Source: an uncultured Oscillospiraceae bacterium
GTDB lineage: Bacteria; Bacillota; Clostridia; Oscillospirales; Ruminococcaceae
Direction: 5' to 3'
Assembly: GCA_905212515.1 (NCBI GenBank)
Contig: CAJMEU010000007.1
Span: 1 to 33,547 of the forward strand
Length of the DNA stretch: 33,547 bases
Positions within the stretch are counted from its first letter, which is position 1. Each line of letters begins with the position of its first letter. Made by a program: the position numbers and the translations under genes. The notes under the pieces are model-generated. The model did not search any database and was not told the DNA's origin. It saw only the letters and a program-made list of their open reading frames with translations. This document shows positions 25,435 through 33,349 of the stretch, piece after piece.

Positions 25435-27207
25435 TCACTGCACGTCGATCACCGTGCACTGGGGCGCATAGTCCGCCGGTACGGTGAACACATAATCCTT
25501 TTCGCCGGCGTCGCTGCCGCCGGTTGGTTCAAAGCCAATTGTAGCATAAAAATCCTTGCAGAACAAGTTTTTTGCCGTGGGCAGATAGCGCCCGGTGATG
25601 CGCCCCACGCCCAGGGCGCGGCATTGGGCCACCAGCCGGTCGAACACGGCCTTCTCCAGATCCCGCTTGAACACGCGGCAGCTCATCACCCACAGCTCGA
25701 TGGCGGCGGTATCGCCCTCCAGCTTGGCGATCAGCGCAGCGGTGATGCCGTTGTCGCCGAATTTATCCGCCAAAGACGCATACAGTGTGATGTAACCCTT
25801 GTCCCCGACCAGCGCCTCCACCTCGCTTTGCGTGTAGCGGCGGGTGGTCAGGTTGAACTGGTTGGTCTTGTTGATCAGCTGGGTCAGACGCTCCACATGC
25901 GGGGCGTCGAAGGGGCGGATCACGGCCTTCATCTCCAGGCTTTTCAGATAGTCGGCGTAATCGCCGAAGGCCTGCTGTGCCTGGGTGCGCAGGGCGTTTT
26001 GGCGGTACATGTCCCCGCGCTTGCGGTCGTCGTCGGAAAGGCCCGTCACCTCGAAGTAGCCCGCCCGGTCCAGCGCGCGCACAAAACCCTCGGGCGCCGA
26101 CAGCTCGGGCACGGCCACGCCGGATAGTTCCCGCCGCACGATGTCCCGCTCGGCGGGGTTGTCGTCCAGGAACACGAAGCTGTCCGGCAGCAGGTTCAGT
26201 TCCTTCGCCGCGGCGGCCAGGTTCAGGTGCTTGGGCTCCCAATTGGCCTTGAAGGAGACGAAATCCTCCGCCTTCAGCACGCTGTCGGCCCGGGCAAAGC
26301 CCTCGCGCGCGAGGGCGTCCTCGTTTTTGCTGCATACGCCCAGCAGCACGCCCATGTGGGAGAGCTCCTTCAAATACTGCTGCAGGGCCGTGTGGGCGCG
26401 TCCGGCGGGCGGCTCTTCGCCCCGTTCGATGCCCTCGGGCCCGTCGTCGCCGATGACGCCGCCCCGCAGGGTGTTGTCCAGGTCGCAGACGACCACCTTT
26501 TTGTTCTTGCCGAAAACGCTTTTGGCAATGGCGGCCACACTGTGGCACAGCGCGGGCACACAATCCAGCGCCAAGGCGTATTTGTAGGCATACCACATTT
26601 GGGGATCATGCCATTTGTCCAGCCCTTCCTGGGCGGACAGCCAGCAGATATCGTTCACATAAAGGCCCTTGTGGGCTGCGGCGAACTGGGCCAGCTGCTC
26701 GTTCATGCGGCGGCCGAAGCGCACCAGGCCGTGGGCGTCCACCGCGTCCATATTGCCCATGAGGCGCACGTCCGGCTGCTCAAAATTATTCTGCACCACC
26801 GGGCATCCATAACCCAGGGCCGCCTGCCAGAAATGGGCCCAGCGGGCGGCCTCGGCGGCAAACTTCGCCTCGGCCGCTTCGGCGCTGTCCGCCTGGCAGG
26901 GCAGGTTCGCCAGGTTGCGGAACGTGGTGTGCACGTAGACAAGATCCGGCGCAAAGGCGCGCAGAGCCCCGTCGTCGTACACGATATCCTCGAAATACAG
27001 GCCGTATCCGCCCTCCCAAAAGGTGGGGCGGATGCCCGCGTTCAGCAAAAACAGCTCCAGGATATTTTTTACCTCACCCACGGTGGAACCGCCGACGATG
27101 GCAATTTTTTTGTCGATGAGGCCATCCTGCTGCAATAATTCACGGCGGATGCGGCGTTTTCTCTGTAGGATGTCCGAGGCGTCGAACGGATATTCCAAGG
27201 CCTGCAC
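25435..27207 (-). CDS. FkbH-like HAD-IIIC glyceryl transferase/phosphatase
   Basis: A 590-residue FkbH family protein. An N-terminal region (about 35-230, IAIVGGSTVGE...) resembles the SGNH-like domain found in this family. The HAD core starts at DLDNT (Asp242), continues with GGVIGDDGPEGIERG and GVCSKNEDA, then NWEPKHLNL and FVFLDDNPAERDIVR. The C-terminal part (about 430-590) is GNAT-like. Characterised homologues dephosphorylate 1,3-bisphosphoglycerate and load D-glyceryl onto an ACP through an active-site Cys; the Cys in VCSKN is the candidate. GTG 27207 is chosen for GGGAGG with 8-base spacing. It is the first gene of the operon, driven by a TATAAT promoter. Arg replaces the usual Trp in DLDNTLWGG. 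Confidence 0.92.
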   Translation of the reverse strand: MQALEYPFDASDILQRKRRIRRELLQQDGLIDKKIAIVGGSTVGEVKNILELFLLNAGIRPTFWEGGYGLYFEDIVYDDGALRAFAPDLVYVHTTFRNLANLPCQADSAEAAEAKFAAEAARWAHFWQAALGYGCPVVQNNFEQPDVRLMGNMDAVDAHGLVRFGRRMNEQLAQFAAAHKGLYVNDICWLSAQEGLDKWHDPQMWYAYKYALALDCVPALCHSVAAIAKSVFGKNKKVVVCDLDNTLRGGVIGDDGPEGIERGEEPPAGRAHTALQQYLKELSHMGVLLGVCSKNEDALAREGFARADSVLKAEDFVSFKANWEPKHLNLAAAAKELNLLPDSFVFLDDNPAERDIVRRELSGVAVPELSAPEGFVRALDRAGYFEVTGLSDDDRKRGDMYRQNALRTQAQQAFGDYADYLKSLEMKAVIRPFDAPHVERLTQLINKTNQFNLTTRRYTQSEVEALVGDKGYITLYASLADKFGDNGITAALIAKLEGDTAAIELWVMSCRVFKRDLEKAVFDRLVAQCRALGVGRITGRYLPTAKNLFCKDFYATIGFEPTGGSDAGEKDYVFTVPADYAPQCTVIDVQ

Positions 27208-27244
27208 GGCATGTCCCTCCCAAAATGCGAAAGAATCTACCTTT

Positions 27245-27273
27245 ATTATACACGAACGCGCGCGTAAAAACAA
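27245..27273 (-). promoter_or_regulatory. Promoter of the FkbH operon
   Basis: On the minus strand, TATAAT (27245-27250) with TTGTTT (27268-27273) at 17 bases gives a good -10 and a fair -35. It is divergent from the glyoxalase promoter, about 40 bases away. Confidence 0.75.
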
Positions 27274-27312
27274 ACCCCAACCGTCTGCGGCAGATTTTTC
27301 ACAGGTTTTTTG

Positions 27313-27341
27313 TTGCAATAAAGGGAGGGATACGGTATAAT
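27313..27341 (+). promoter_or_regulatory. Promoter of the glyoxalase-like gene
   Basis: TTGCAA (27313-27318) and a perfect TATAAT (27336-27341) are 17 bases apart, about 60 bases before the start codon. Confidence 0.85.
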
Positions 27342-27399
27342 AATTTTATATGTTGGCAAATCTTTGCACACCCATGAATTCTTGCAAAAGGAGCGTTTT

Positions 27400-27762
27400 A
27401 TGAAGTTTACTTTTGCCCACAATAACATCAATGTACTGGACCTCGGCAAAAGCCTTGCCTTTTATAAAGAGGCCCTGGGCCTGGCGGAGAGCCGCCGGAA
27501 AGAGACCGAGAATTTCACCCTGGTGTACCTGACGGACGGCGCCACGCCCCATTTGCTGGAGCTGACCTGGCTGAAGGACCGCACAGAGGCCTACGACCTG
27601 GGCGACAATGAGATCCACCTGGCCTTCGCCGTGGATGATTTGGCCGCCGCGCATGAAAAGCACGCGGCCATGGGCTGTATCTGTTACGAGAACCCCGCCA
27701 TGGGCATCTATTTCATCAGTGACCCGGACGGGTACTGGCTGGAGATCGTACCTGCGAAATAA
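27400..27762 (+). CDS. VOC family glyoxalase I-like protein
   Basis: A 120-residue protein of two beta-alpha-beta-beta-beta modules. Candidate metal ligands are His7 (FAHNNINV), Glu in HLLELTW, His in IHLAFAVDD and Glu in YWLEIV, the H-E-H-E pattern of glyoxalase I. GKSLAFYKEALGL is the typical first helix. It may isomerise a thiol adduct of methylglyoxal; many short VOC proteins have other roles. ATG 27400 has AAAGGAG upstream; the frame is open to 27364. It is divergent from the FkbH operon and 49 bases before the penicillin-binding protein gene. Confidence 0.9.
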   Translation: MKFTFAHNNINVLDLGKSLAFYKEALGLAESRRKETENFTLVYLTDGATPHLLELTWLKDRTEAYDLGDNEIHLAFAVDDLAAAHEKHAAMGCICYENPAMGIYFISDPDGYWLEIVPAK

Positions 27763-27810
27763 ACGGGCGGACACGCCGGGGCAAAGCCGGGGCTTTTTCG
27801 GCTGCGCCCT

Positions 27811-30222
27811 ATGGATATGGAGGGACCTACCATCAATAACAAAGGCAAAAACGGCGCCAAGGCGCCGCGCGACAACAAAGGGCGCAAGCAGCGCGGCTGG
27901 CCCGCGCGCATTTTCTTCGGCTTCCTGCGCTTCGTGGCCGTGATGATGTGTTTATGCATCATGGCTGTGAGCGTGGCCAGCGTGATGCTGAGCATGTACG
28001 TGGTGAAAGCCACGGAGGACGACGACACGCTGCTGAACCTGGACGACCTGAAGCTGGCTTACACCAGCATCGTGTATTACAAGGATTACAACGAGAACGG
28101 GCAGGAGATCTGGCCGGAATACCAGAAGCTGGAAAGCCCGACAGAGAACCGCATCTGGACGACCATCAACTACTCCCCGGATGTGGACCCCAGCGGCATC
28201 AGCAAGAATTTGCAGAATGCGTTTGTCGCCATCGAGGACCGGGAATTCTGGACCAGCAGCGGCGTTAACTTCAAGCGGACCATCTTCGCCGTGCTGAACG
28301 AGGTGTACAATAAGCTGACCGGCAGCTGGCTGCGCGGCGGCAAGCAGGGCGCTTCGTCCATCCACCAGCAGTTGATCAAGAACCTGACCGGCGAGGACGC
28401 GGCGGACGGCATCGAAGGCTATCTGCGCAAATTCCGCGAGATTTTCCGCGCCATGAGCCTGGACAGCAAGTGGTCGAAAGAGACGATCATGGAGGCCTAT
28501 CTCAACACTCTGGATCTGACGGGCAACATCGGCGGCGTGGAAGTGGGCGCCAACCGCTATTTTGACAAGCACGCCGGCGACGAGATGAACGTGGCCGCGG
28601 GCAAACAGCCGCTGACGCTGGCCCAGTGCGCGTCCATCGCGGCCATCACCAAGAACCCCACCGAATTCAGCCCCATCACCAGCCCGGAAAAGCACCTGGT
28701 GCGCCGCAATAAGGTGCTGAGCAATATGTACGAGCAGGGCTATATCGTGGACGCCAACGGCAACCCGGACGAGGCCGCCTACAAAGCGGCCCTGGCAGAA
28801 CCGCTGACCCTGTCGGAAGCGAAGAAAGACGATACGGCGGCCACCCAGTCCAAAAACAGCTGGTTCACCGACGCCTTGCTGGATGAGCTGACCGAGGACA
28901 TCTACAATGCCAACCCGTGGAACGAGGACGACTGGACCGAGAAGAAGGCCAGCGAGGCCATCTTCACCCGCGGCCTGCGCATTTACTCCACGGTGGTCCC
29001 CCATCTGCAGCAGGAAATGGAAAACGTGTTTAAGGACACCAGCGAGAACGGCTTCTGGCCCGCCTATGAGATCAAAGACTGGCAGCCGAAAAATGATGAC
29101 GGCACCGTGAAGCTGAACGCCGACGGCACGGAGCCGGAGCCCATAGACCTGCGCACCCAGGCGGCCGGCGTGTCCATCAATTACGACGGCGAACTGTGCG
29201 CCGTGGTGGGCGGCCTGGGCAGCAAGGAGAAGGACCGCGTGCTCAACCGCGCCATGGACGGCGTCCGTCAGGTGGGCTCCACAATGAAGGGCGTGGCGGC
29301 CTATCACTTGGCCATCGAGAACGACTACGCCGATATCGCGCGCACCTTCCCCGCCGCAGCCGTCATGACCATCAAGGATAAGAATGGGCAGGAGCGCGAA
29401 TGGCCCAAGAACTACGGAGGCCCGGGCTCGGGCAATATGACCAGTGTGTACGAGGCCGTCAAACAGTCTCTGAACACGGTGGCCGTGCGTGTGGGCCAGT
29501 TGGTGACGCCGGCGGAGATGTTCGATTTTGCCACGCAGACGCTGAATATTTCCACCCTGGTGGACCCGGACGACAAGAACCTGGCCCCCATGGTGCTGGG
29601 CGCCATGAGCAAGGGCATGAGCCCCTATGAATTGGCCGGCGCCTATATGATGTACGGCAGCGGCGGCACCTTTACCAACCTGCACAGCTATACCACGGTG
29701 GAGGATTACCGCGGCAACGTGATCCTGAAAAAGGAAGTGTACACGGTGCAGGCCATCGGCGAGGATACCGCTTATGTGATGAACCGGCTGCTGTGGGGCG
29801 TTCTGCACGACAGCGGCGGCACGGCCCGCGGCCTGTATCCGCAGCTGGGCGGCATGGGCGACGGCTCCACCATCGGCAAAACGGGCACCTCCAACGACAA
29901 TCTGGACGTGTGGTTCGTGGGGCTGACCCCCTATTACTGCAGTGCGTTCTGGTGGGGCTATGACACGGACGAGGACATGATGAACACCTACAACCCCAGC
30001 CGTACCAAGCACCCTTCGGCCCGGGCGTGGACACAGATCATGCAGGCCGACTACGAGGCCAATACGGACGTGTATCCCGAAAAGGTGTGGGAGATGCCCG
30101 ACAGCGTGGAACCGGGATATTACTGCCCCGTCACGGGCGATATCCCCGGCGCGGGCTGCTCCTCGCTGAGAGGCTATTATAAAAAGAGCGAGACGCGCAA
30201 GGTGTGCTCTGGCATACACTGA
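27811..30222 (+). CDS. Class A penicillin-binding protein (transglycosylase/transpeptidase)
   Basis: An 803-residue bifunctional peptidoglycan synthase. A basic cytoplasmic head (1-35) and one membrane span (about 36-65) precede the GT51 glycosyltransferase (about 120-300: AIEDREFW with the catalytic Glu, GASSIHQQLIKNLTG, IMEAYLN). The transpeptidase domain follows (about 440-790), with S-x-x-K in VGSTMKG near 488, SLN near 552 and KTG in GKTGTSND near 690. It acts at the outer face of the membrane. The start is unsettled: ATG 27811 has no ribosome site. GGAGGG (27819-27824) lies seven bases before an in-frame ATC (27832), which might be a rare non-AUG start. I keep the ATG. Confidence 0.93.
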   Translation: MDMEGPTINNKGKNGAKAPRDNKGRKQRGWPARIFFGFLRFVAVMMCLCIMAVSVASVMLSMYVVKATEDDDTLLNLDDLKLAYTSIVYYKDYNENGQEIWPEYQKLESPTENRIWTTINYSPDVDPSGISKNLQNAFVAIEDREFWTSSGVNFKRTIFAVLNEVYNKLTGSWLRGGKQGASSIHQQLIKNLTGEDAADGIEGYLRKFREIFRAMSLDSKWSKETIMEAYLNTLDLTGNIGGVEVGANRYFDKHAGDEMNVAAGKQPLTLAQCASIAAITKNPTEFSPITSPEKHLVRRNKVLSNMYEQGYIVDANGNPDEAAYKAALAEPLTLSEAKKDDTAATQSKNSWFTDALLDELTEDIYNANPWNEDDWTEKKASEAIFTRGLRIYSTVVPHLQQEMENVFKDTSENGFWPAYEIKDWQPKNDDGTVKLNADGTEPEPIDLRTQAAGVSINYDGELCAVVGGLGSKEKDRVLNRAMDGVRQVGSTMKGVAAYHLAIENDYADIARTFPAAAVMTIKDKNGQEREWPKNYGGPGSGNMTSVYEAVKQSLNTVAVRVGQLVTPAEMFDFATQTLNISTLVDPDDKNLAPMVLGAMSKGMSPYELAGAYMMYGSGGTFTNLHSYTTVEDYRGNVILKKEVYTVQAIGEDTAYVMNRLLWGVLHDSGGTARGLYPQLGGMGDGSTIGKTGTSNDNLDVWFVGLTPYYCSAFWWGYDTDEDMMNTYNPSRTKHPSARAWTQIMQADYEANTDVYPEKVWEMPDSVEPGYYCPVTGDIPGAGCSSLRGYYKKSETRKVCSGIH

Positions 30223-30250
30223 GCGGCACGGCATTTATAACGATCAAGCG

Positions 30251-30298
30251 ATCCAGCGGGCGGCCCTTCCAACGGGGCCGCCCGCCGGATTTTTTTTT
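30251..30298 (+). terminator. Intrinsic terminator after the PBP gene
   Basis: A 15-bp stem with one A/C mismatch (30251-30266 with 30275-30290) and an eight-base loop is followed by nine T residues. Confidence 0.96.
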
Positions 30299-30517
30299 CA
30301 TATAAGGGCGGATTTGCGTTACTTGCTTACAGCGCTGTGCGCCGTCCGCTGTTTGTTTGGACAGGGAAGAGCGGGGATACACGGATACGAACTGAGGACC
30401 GTGCCAATCATGTGCGCGTGAAAAGGACAAAACTGTTTCCATATAAAGGATATTTTTAAGAGTTATTGCGAAAAAGGTCTAAAATTGGCGAAATCCTGCG
30501 AAGTGGGTGAAAAGAGC
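30299..30517 (+). other. Intergenic stretch before the ACT-protein promoter
   Basis: This lies within the 381-base gap after the PBP gene. Past the terminator I see no coding frame, tRNA, T-box or riboswitch core, only a weak GTCC/GGAC hairpin near 30345-30361. Confidence 0.5.
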
Positions 30518-30546
30518 TTGTATTTATGGGAGGAACATGTTATGAT
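30518..30546 (+). promoter_or_regulatory. Promoter of the ACT-protein gene (threonine branch)
   Basis: TTGTAT (30518-30523) and TATGAT (30541-30546) are 17 bases apart, with TGT before the -10 giving an extended element. Confidence 0.8.
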
Positions 30547-30551
30547 AACAT
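30537..30551 (+). promoter_or_regulatory. Perfect palindrome covering the -10 (candidate operator)
   Basis: ATGTTATGATAACAT is a 7+1+7 perfect inverted repeat that includes the whole -10 element. A dimeric repressor bound here would block RNA polymerase. No regulator is encoded nearby. Confidence 0.5.
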
Positions 30552-30603
30552 AAAGACAAGGCGGGCCGGACCCGCATAGATTGGAAGAGAAAGCGAGGGT
30601 ACC

Positions 30604-31047
30604 ATGGAAAAACGTTTTTTGATGGTGCAGGCTGACGTGCTGCCGGAGGTTTTTCTCCATGTGGTGAAAGCCAAAGAGCTGCTCGCCTCGGGCGGGGCCA
30701 AGAATATCTCGGCGGCCGTCAAAAAAGCCGGCCTTTCCCGAAGCGCCTTTTACAAGTACAAAGACTGTATCTTTGACGCCGACAGCAGCCGTGAGATCCT
30801 CACCGTCAACGCCACCCTGCTGGACGAGACGGGTGCGCTGCAAAACCTGCTTGCCGCGATCTCGGCGGCGGGGGCGTCCATCGTCACCATCAACCAATCC
30901 ATGCCGGAGAACGGCACCGCGCAGGTGGCTGTGTCCATCCGCTCTGAAGGCATGCAGATGAGCATGGAAAAAATGCTGGCCCGTCTGCGCCAGCAGCGCA
31001 CGGAGGTGGACGTGAGGCGCAGCGAGGCCTCAGGGCCGCCTCTTTGA
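30604..31047 (+). CDS. UPF0735/PheB-like ACT domain protein
   Basis: A 147-residue protein with an N-terminal helical part (FLMVQADVLPEVFLHVVKAK and GLSRSAFYKYKD, about 5-60, like a small DNA-binding helix-turn-helix) and a C-terminal ACT domain (about 65-140, ILTVNATLLDETGALQNLL and TINQSMP). It matches the PheB/UPF0735 family, which often lies next to hom in Clostridia and is presumed to sense an amino acid. ATG 30604 has GAGGGT ahead. It has its own strong promoter and is separated from hom by a strong terminator-like hairpin. This fits a regulatory or feedback role for the threonine pathway, but that is inference. Confidence 0.9.
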   Translation: MEKRFLMVQADVLPEVFLHVVKAKELLASGGAKNISAAVKKAGLSRSAFYKYKDCIFDADSSREILTVNATLLDETGALQNLLAAISAAGASIVTINQSMPENGTAQVAVSIRSEGMQMSMEKMLARLRQQRTEVDVRRSEASGPPL

Positions 31048-31067
31048 AAACTGATTCTAATGGGCTT

Positions 31068-31124
31068 TGTCATTCTGGAAGGCGGGTGCGCCTTGCAGCG
31101 CCTTCCGGAATGACACTCTTTTTT
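31068..31124 (+). terminator. Strong hairpin terminator between the ACT gene and hom
   Basis: A 17-bp stem with one G-U pair (31068-31084 with 31099-31115) and a 14-base loop is followed closely by CTCTTTTTT. It lies only 67 bases before hom, with no clear promoter in between. Confidence 0.9.
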
Positions 31125-31190
31125 ACCGTTTTTGCGAAAACCAAACACATTTGTTCCTGAATGAAAAACAAGAGAAGGGTGGAGGACGTA

Positions 31191-32384
31191 ATGGCGAAAG
31201 TGGCGATCTTGGGCTTTGGCACTGTGGGCAGCGGCGGTTTGGCGGTGCTGCGCCGGAACGGGGAACGCCTTGCAAAACGTGCCGGCCAGGCGCTGGAGGT
31301 GGGGTACATCTGCGATATTCGGGATTTTTCCGGGCATCCGGACGAAAAGCTGTTTGTGAACAACATTGACGTGGTGCTGGAGGACCCGGAGGTGCGGGTG
31401 GTGGTGGAGACCATCGGCGGCCTGAAACCGGCCTATTTTTATGTGAAGAGCGCGCTGGAGAGCGGCCGCCACGTGGTGACCTCCAATAAGGAACTGGTGG
31501 CGACCCACGGCGGTGAACTGCTGCGCACGGCCAAAGAGCATGGCGTGTGCTTTTTATTTGAGGCCAGCGTGGGCGGCGGCACGCCCGTCATCAAGCCCAT
31601 GCACGAGTGCCTGTCCGGCAATATCATCAGCGAGGTGCTGGGCATTGTGAACGGGACCACCAACTTTATGCTGACGAAAATGGCCGAGGAGGACATGACC
31701 TTTGACCAGGCGCTGAAGATCGCCCAAAGCCTGGGCTATGCCGAGACCATCGACCCGTCGGCGGATGTGGACGGCATCGACGCGCAGCGCAAGATCAGCA
31801 TCCTGGCCTCCATCATGTGGGGCCGTCAGTTCCACCCGCAGGACGTGCCCGCCCGGGGTATCCGGGACGTGACCGTGGCCGACATGCAGGCGGCCGCAGC
31901 CCTGGGCTGCACGGTGAAGCTGATCGCCCGGGCCGCCTACAACGAGGCGGACCCGCTGCACCCCAGCGTGGGCGTGGAGCCGATGCTGGTGCCCCTGGGC
32001 AGCCAGCTGGCCGGCGTGCGGGATGTGTACAACGCGGTGCTGATGCGCTGTGATATGCTGGGCGACGTGTGGTTTTACGGCAAAGGGGCGGGCAAGCTGC
32101 CCACGGCCAGCGCCGTGGCGGCCGATGTAGCCGACGCACTGCGCCAGGGCGTGGCCATCCACGACAGCCTGTGGTGGACCGAGACGCCGCCCCTGCCCGC
32201 GGGCGAGAGCTGGGCAGGCGGGGAAAAGGCGGATTGGTACGTGCGCCTGGCCGAGGGCGCCGCGCCCGCGGATGCCGAACAGGCAAAGGAGGGCTTCGTG
32301 CTGCGCGGCCTTACGGAAACCGAGCTGAAAACGCGTCTTTCCGGCTGTAAAATAGGCAATTTCATGCGTTTATTGGCAGAATAG
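31191..32384 (+). CDS. hom: Homoserine dehydrogenase
   Basis: A 397-residue enzyme that reduces aspartate semialdehyde to homoserine. The NAD(P)-binding loop is GFGTVGSGG (residues 7-15). VTSNKELVA near 100 and GTTNFMLTKM near 155 are catalytic-domain signatures, as is YAETIDPSADVDGIDA, where the substrate-binding acids lie. The usual C-terminal ACT domain (~80 residues) is shortened to about 45 residues (WYVRLAEG to the end) without the normal GVL core, so feedback control by threonine may be weak or come from another protein. ATG 31191 follows GGTGGAGG. The stop is TAG, 13 bases before the thrB start. Confidence 0.95.
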   Translation: MAKVAILGFGTVGSGGLAVLRRNGERLAKRAGQALEVGYICDIRDFSGHPDEKLFVNNIDVVLEDPEVRVVVETIGGLKPAYFYVKSALESGRHVVTSNKELVATHGGELLRTAKEHGVCFLFEASVGGGTPVIKPMHECLSGNIISEVLGIVNGTTNFMLTKMAEEDMTFDQALKIAQSLGYAETIDPSADVDGIDAQRKISILASIMWGRQFHPQDVPARGIRDVTVADMQAAAALGCTVKLIARAAYNEADPLHPSVGVEPMLVPLGSQLAGVRDVYNAVLMRCDMLGDVWFYGKGAGKLPTASAVAADVADALRQGVAIHDSLWWTETPPLPAGESWAGGEKADWYVRLAEGAAPADAEQAKEGFVLRGLTETELKTRLSGCKIGNFMRLLAE

Positions 32385-32397
32385 GGGGCACTTGCGT

Positions 32398-33303
32398 ATG
32401 ATAAAGGTAAAGGTGCCGGCCACCAGCGCCAACCTGGGCGCCGGCTTTGACTCCTGCGGGCTTGCCCTGGGGATGTACAACACGGCCCGCATGGCCGAGG
32501 CGGACGATGTGTTCATCTCCTCGGCGGACGGAAGCCGGATCCCGACAGGGGAAAACAACCTGATCTACCGCACGGCCAAGCACGTGTACGAGCTGTGCGG
32601 CAGGCCCTTCAAGGGGCTGGAGCTGGTGCAGGAGAACCCCATCCCCATGGCGCGGGGCCTGGGCAGTTCCTCGGCGTGCATCGCCGCGGGCATCTTAGGG
32701 GCCAACGCCCTGCTGGGCGCGCCCCTCAGCGACAACGACGTGCTGACGCTGGCCACCAAGCTGGAAGGCCATCCCGACAACGTGGCGCCGGCGCTGATGG
32801 GCGGGTTCGTGGTGTCGGCCTATGACGAAGGCCGGGTGTGGAGCCTGCGGCGGGATGTGGCGGACAGCATCACCTTCGCCGCGTTCATCCCCAATTACCG
32901 GCTGCTGACGAAAAAGGCCCGGGCGGCCCTGCCGCGCAAAGTGGCCCACAAGGATGCGGTGTACAACCTTTCGCGGGCCGCGCTGCTGGCCGTGGCTTTC
33001 TGCGAAGAGCGGTATGATTTTCTGCCCGTAGCCACCAAGGACTGCCTGCACCAGCCCTACCGCATGCCGCTGATCCCGGGGGGCGAGGCAGTGTGCGCGC
33101 TGGCCCGCAGCCTGGGGGCTTTGGCGGCCTTCATCTCCGGCGCCGGGCCCACCATCCTGGCGGTGGTGGAGACGGAAAAGGCCGGCCCGTTTTTCGCCCG
33201 CGCCGAGGAGGCGCTGAAGCAGAACGCCCAGCTGGCGGCGTTCACCGTCACCCGCCTGGAGGCTGACAACGCCGGCGCCCAGGTGCAGTCCGAAGAGGGG
33301 TAA
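32398..33303 (+). CDS. thrB: Homoserine kinase
   Basis: A 301-residue GHMP kinase that phosphorylates homoserine. It opens with KVPATSANLGAGFDSCGLAL, the ThrB signature. The ATP-binding loop is PMARGLGSSSACIAAG (about 84-99), and the late SGAGPTILAV block completes the GHMP fold. ATG 32398 is chosen because AGGGGG lies eight bases upstream; TTG 32392 is less likely. It follows hom directly and precedes an aspartate kinase gene, so the three form a threonine-branch operon. No threonine synthase gene is present in this window. Confidence 0.96.
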   Translation: MIKVKVPATSANLGAGFDSCGLALGMYNTARMAEADDVFISSADGSRIPTGENNLIYRTAKHVYELCGRPFKGLELVQENPIPMARGLGSSSACIAAGILGANALLGAPLSDNDVLTLATKLEGHPDNVAPALMGGFVVSAYDEGRVWSLRRDVADSITFAAFIPNYRLLTKKARAALPRKVAHKDAVYNLSRAALLAVAFCEERYDFLPVATKDCLHQPYRMPLIPGGEAVCALARSLGALAAFISGAGPTILAVVETEKAGPFFARAEEALKQNAQLAAFTVTRLEADNAGAQVQSEEG

Positions 33304-33349
33304 GGCCAGCGGATCCAGTTGGAATCAGAGGGAAAAGGGGAGAGTACAT

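Noticed and set aside
27763..27810. Terminator between the glyoxalase and PBP genes
   Set aside because: The repeated GCCGGGGC blocks are direct, not inverted, so no stem forms despite the following T-run.
27952..30234. 760-codon minus-strand frame over the PBP gene
   Set aside because: Antisense shadow; the PBP reading has all catalytic motifs.
30299..30600. T-box or other riboswitch before the threonine genes
   Set aside because: No T-box core (GGTGG/AACCGCG type) or recognisable aptamer; only weak hairpins.
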